The notes under the pieces were generated by a model, which was given only the letters and a program-made list of their open reading frames with translations, was not told where the DNA came from and did not search any database. From Scytonema sp045865695 (GTDB taxonomy: Bacteria > Cyanobacteriota > Cyanobacteriia > Cyanobacteriales > Nostocaceae), in the NCBI RefSeq assembly GCF_045865695.1, contig NZ_BAACAP010000243.1, positions 1 through 64,000 of the forward strand: 64,000 bases of DNA. Direction: 5' to 3'. Positions 63,201 to 64,000 of the stretch are shown here, piece after piece (position 1 is the stretch's first letter; every line of letters begins with the position of its first letter). Made by a program: the position numbers and the translations under genes.

Positions 63201-64000
63201 TGTTAAATTTCTCAAATGCCAGGTTTATCTAATATTTAATTCTTTTGTTAAACCTTGGAAAGAACATATTAGAGAAAGTATAAAGCCATTAATTGAGGGA
63301 TTGCAAGCTGGACTGGAAGTTGGTTGTTTAAATTTTGCTGGTTACTGTGCTGAAAATTATAATACCCTATTATTCTTAAGTGGAGAAGCACTAGAAACAG
63401 TAGAGATAAAACAATCGGTTTATACTAATTTAATGCAGAAAATTGGTAATGACTATATTGTTAGTAATATAAGTATCTGGAGACAACTCAACTTAAGTTT
63501 ACAAAATTTAAGAGTTTCCCAGCATCAGCCAATCTGGTCAAGTCTTGATGAAACTATCTCCCTGCAAAAGTTGCAAGAAACTAATAATGGTTGGCCTTTG
63601 TTTAATTTCTATTTAGCAAAAGCAATTCTTCTCTATTTATTTAAGGATTCTAAAGGGGCTGTCGCTCATACATCTTTAGCTAATAATTACGCTAAAACTC
63701 TGGGTGGTTTTATACCTATCGCTATTAATAACTTTTATAACTCTCTGTCTCTTTTAGGTCATTATTTTCATGCACAACATAATGAACGGCAAAAATATTT
63801 AAGCCAAGTCGAGACCAATCAGAAAAAAATGAAAATTTGGGCAGAATATGCTCCCCTTAACTTCAAGCATAAATATGAGCTAGTGGAAGCTGAGAAAGCA
63901 AGAGTTTTGGGCAATAATTCAGTTGCAATAGATTATTACGATCGAGCTATTAAAGGAGCTAAAGACAACGATTATATTCAAGACGAAGCACTAGCCTATG
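60268..64000 (+). CDS. Multidomain Ser/Thr kinase with AAA-like ATPase, partial
   Basis: It starts at an ATG without a clear Shine-Dalgarno and is open to the window edge (1244 codons seen). The N-terminal Hanks-type kinase has IIHKDIKPSNIIINPDTG, LIDFGVASQ (DFG), the SPEQTGRMNR activation region and a degenerate ATP loop. A predicted ATPase domain follows with Walker A SGYSGIGKSAVVNEI (about 330) and LAIFLDDLQWADLATLK (Walker B). A long helical, TPR-like region makes up the rest. In cyanobacteria and fungi this architecture ends in GAF and histidine kinase domains, so those are expected outside the window. It is divergent from the GAF histidine kinase gene. Confidence 0.92.
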   Translation, partial: MLVSPQLPGYNFTETIHSGVNTIIYRYQSQLGSQPIILKLLKAVYPTLEAIARFKYEYQIQKNLEHSNIVKAIRLETFNNQLGLVLEDFNGFSLAQRLKTEKLSLVSCLSIAIQIVQALNYLHKNQIIHKDIKPSNIIINPDTGVVKLIDFGVASQLNQENPQFKNPNSQEGTLVYMSPEQTGRMNRSLDYRSDFYSLGVTLYEMLAGKLPFLSHDPLEVVYSHIATQPTSLQLLNPEIPSAVSEIVMKLMAKNAEDRYQSDEGLLADLEICHQQLATNDRVTDFTPGRLDILSQLLIPQKLYGRETQVQELLAAFQRVTQGNSELMLVSGYSGIGKSAVVNEISKPITRQKGYFISGKFDQFQRNIPYASLVQAFSSLMRQLLTENTEQIEQWRTRILAVLGKNGLVIIDVIPELELIIGKQPEVPQLGATESQNRFNRSFQEFIGVFTRIETPLAIFLDDLQWADLATLKLMQLLMSDRDRKYLLFIGAYRDREVNPTDPLMQILEEMKKSGTVVNNIVLQPLALEHVTQLVAETLNEKEQSYSLANLLYNKTAGNPFFITQLLQALYQEKLLTFNFKSTHWQWSIEQIQAIGITEKSIVELIASRIEKLPEITQNVLKLAACVGNTFTLDVLSIISEQSSLTTAEQLINAMVSGLILPLNEAYRLPLVLNEKEAIHFKLDSSRVRYKFLHDRVQQAAYSLIPEEQKKKTHLRIGQLLLQNTLLEEIETNIFDIVNQLNIGIDTLTKQNELNELAKLNLIAGRRANAAAAHEPALKYLRQGLKLLTNDSWQNQYKLTLNLYIETMEAEFLNANFEQVETLAEIILNNAVTQLDLLKLYEIKIQMYINNQQVHKAFNTGLQALEKLGYSLSKIQSYARPNVTIPNLDDLELLPKMTAPDELAVMRLLILIIDPALNVNPEICFSIVLAQVNLYSERGYSAFSAFTYSYYSMLQCGFGEIEKGYYAGLLAVKFLEQFNVKFLKCQVYLIFNSFVKPWKEHIRESIKPLIEGLQAGLEVGCLNFAGYCAENYNTLLFLSGEALETVEIKQSVYTNLMQKIGNDYIVSNISIWRQLNLSLQNLRVSQHQPIWSSLDETISLQKLQETNNGWPLFNFYLAKAILLYLFKDSKGAVAHTSLANNYAKTLGGFIPIAINNFYNSLSLLGHYFHAQHNERQKYLSQVETNQKKMKIWAEYAPLNFKHKYELVEAEKARVLGNNSVAIDYYDRAIKGAKDNDYIQDEALAY

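Overview
The window reads as a chromosome segment of a filamentous, probably heterocyst-forming cyanobacterium. The reasons are dense HIP1 octamers (GCGATCGC), tandem heptamer repeats beside genes, many short palindromic dispersed repeats, a phytochrome-type histidine kinase, a huge Ser/Thr-kinase/ATPase signalling protein, and cyanobacterial-style type III CRISPR loci with WYL regulators. The species cannot be named from the sequence alone.

Layout. (1) 1-2.7 kb: the 5' tip of a 16S rRNA gene on the minus strand with its promoter, an alpha/beta hydrolase and a Ca2+/H+ antiporter. (2) 2.9-9.9 kb: glgX-treZ-treY, a route from glycogen to trehalose. (3) 9.9-14.3 kb: repeat-rich DNA with MITE-like elements and gene remnants around an Old Yellow Enzyme reductase. 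(4) 14.4-22.0 kb: aroF-trpE/G-trpC-trpA-trpB-trpD, a compact tryptophan operon of the type found as a second set in these organisms. (5) 22.1-28.6 kb: a small defence-like island. It holds an intact vapBC pair next to a decayed one, a five-gene unit encoding a NYN nuclease, a coiled-coil membrane protein, a ubiquitin-like protein, an E2-like protein and a JAB-E1 fusion, then a PIN protein with a nuclease-like partner, and a PD-(D/E)XK-like protein. (6) 28.7-49.2 kb: a large type III-B CRISPR locus. It has an array of 19 repeats, a CARF-HEPN effector, a long RAMP protein, cmr5, cmr4, cmr3 and cas10, a DUF697-like membrane protein, a second array of 16 repeats, cas2, and cas1 next to a reverse transcriptase. 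An M48 protease and two WYL-domain proteins follow. (7) 49.3-57.0 kb: a secreted protein, a calpain-type protease, a metallo-beta-lactamase-fold hydrolase, an SDR oxidoreductase and two lipoproteins, one of them a TroA-like protein missing its metal ligands. (8) 57.2-64.0 kb: a phytochrome-GAF histidine kinase and, divergently, the start of a multidomain Ser/Thr kinase that runs off the window.

How the parts work together. In the CRISPR locus both arrays, all cas genes and the RT lie on the minus strand. Both repeats, read in the crRNA direction, end in the same 12 bases, so one processing enzyme and one effector could serve both arrays; no cas6 is visible in the window. Cas10 keeps GGDD but has no HD domain, so target RNA sensing probably acts through cyclic oligoadenylate and the CARF-HEPN protein.

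The most interesting observations are these. The RT and cas1 look like one RT-Cas1 gene split by a one-base frame change at a run of nine A, with a 70-codon open linker in the Cas1 frame. The ubiquitin-like conjugation operon has unusual company in a NYN nuclease and a membrane coiled-coil protein. Two pairs of spacers overlap each other in sequence. A 187-bp region upstream of cas10 is duplicated upstream of the embedded membrane-protein gene.
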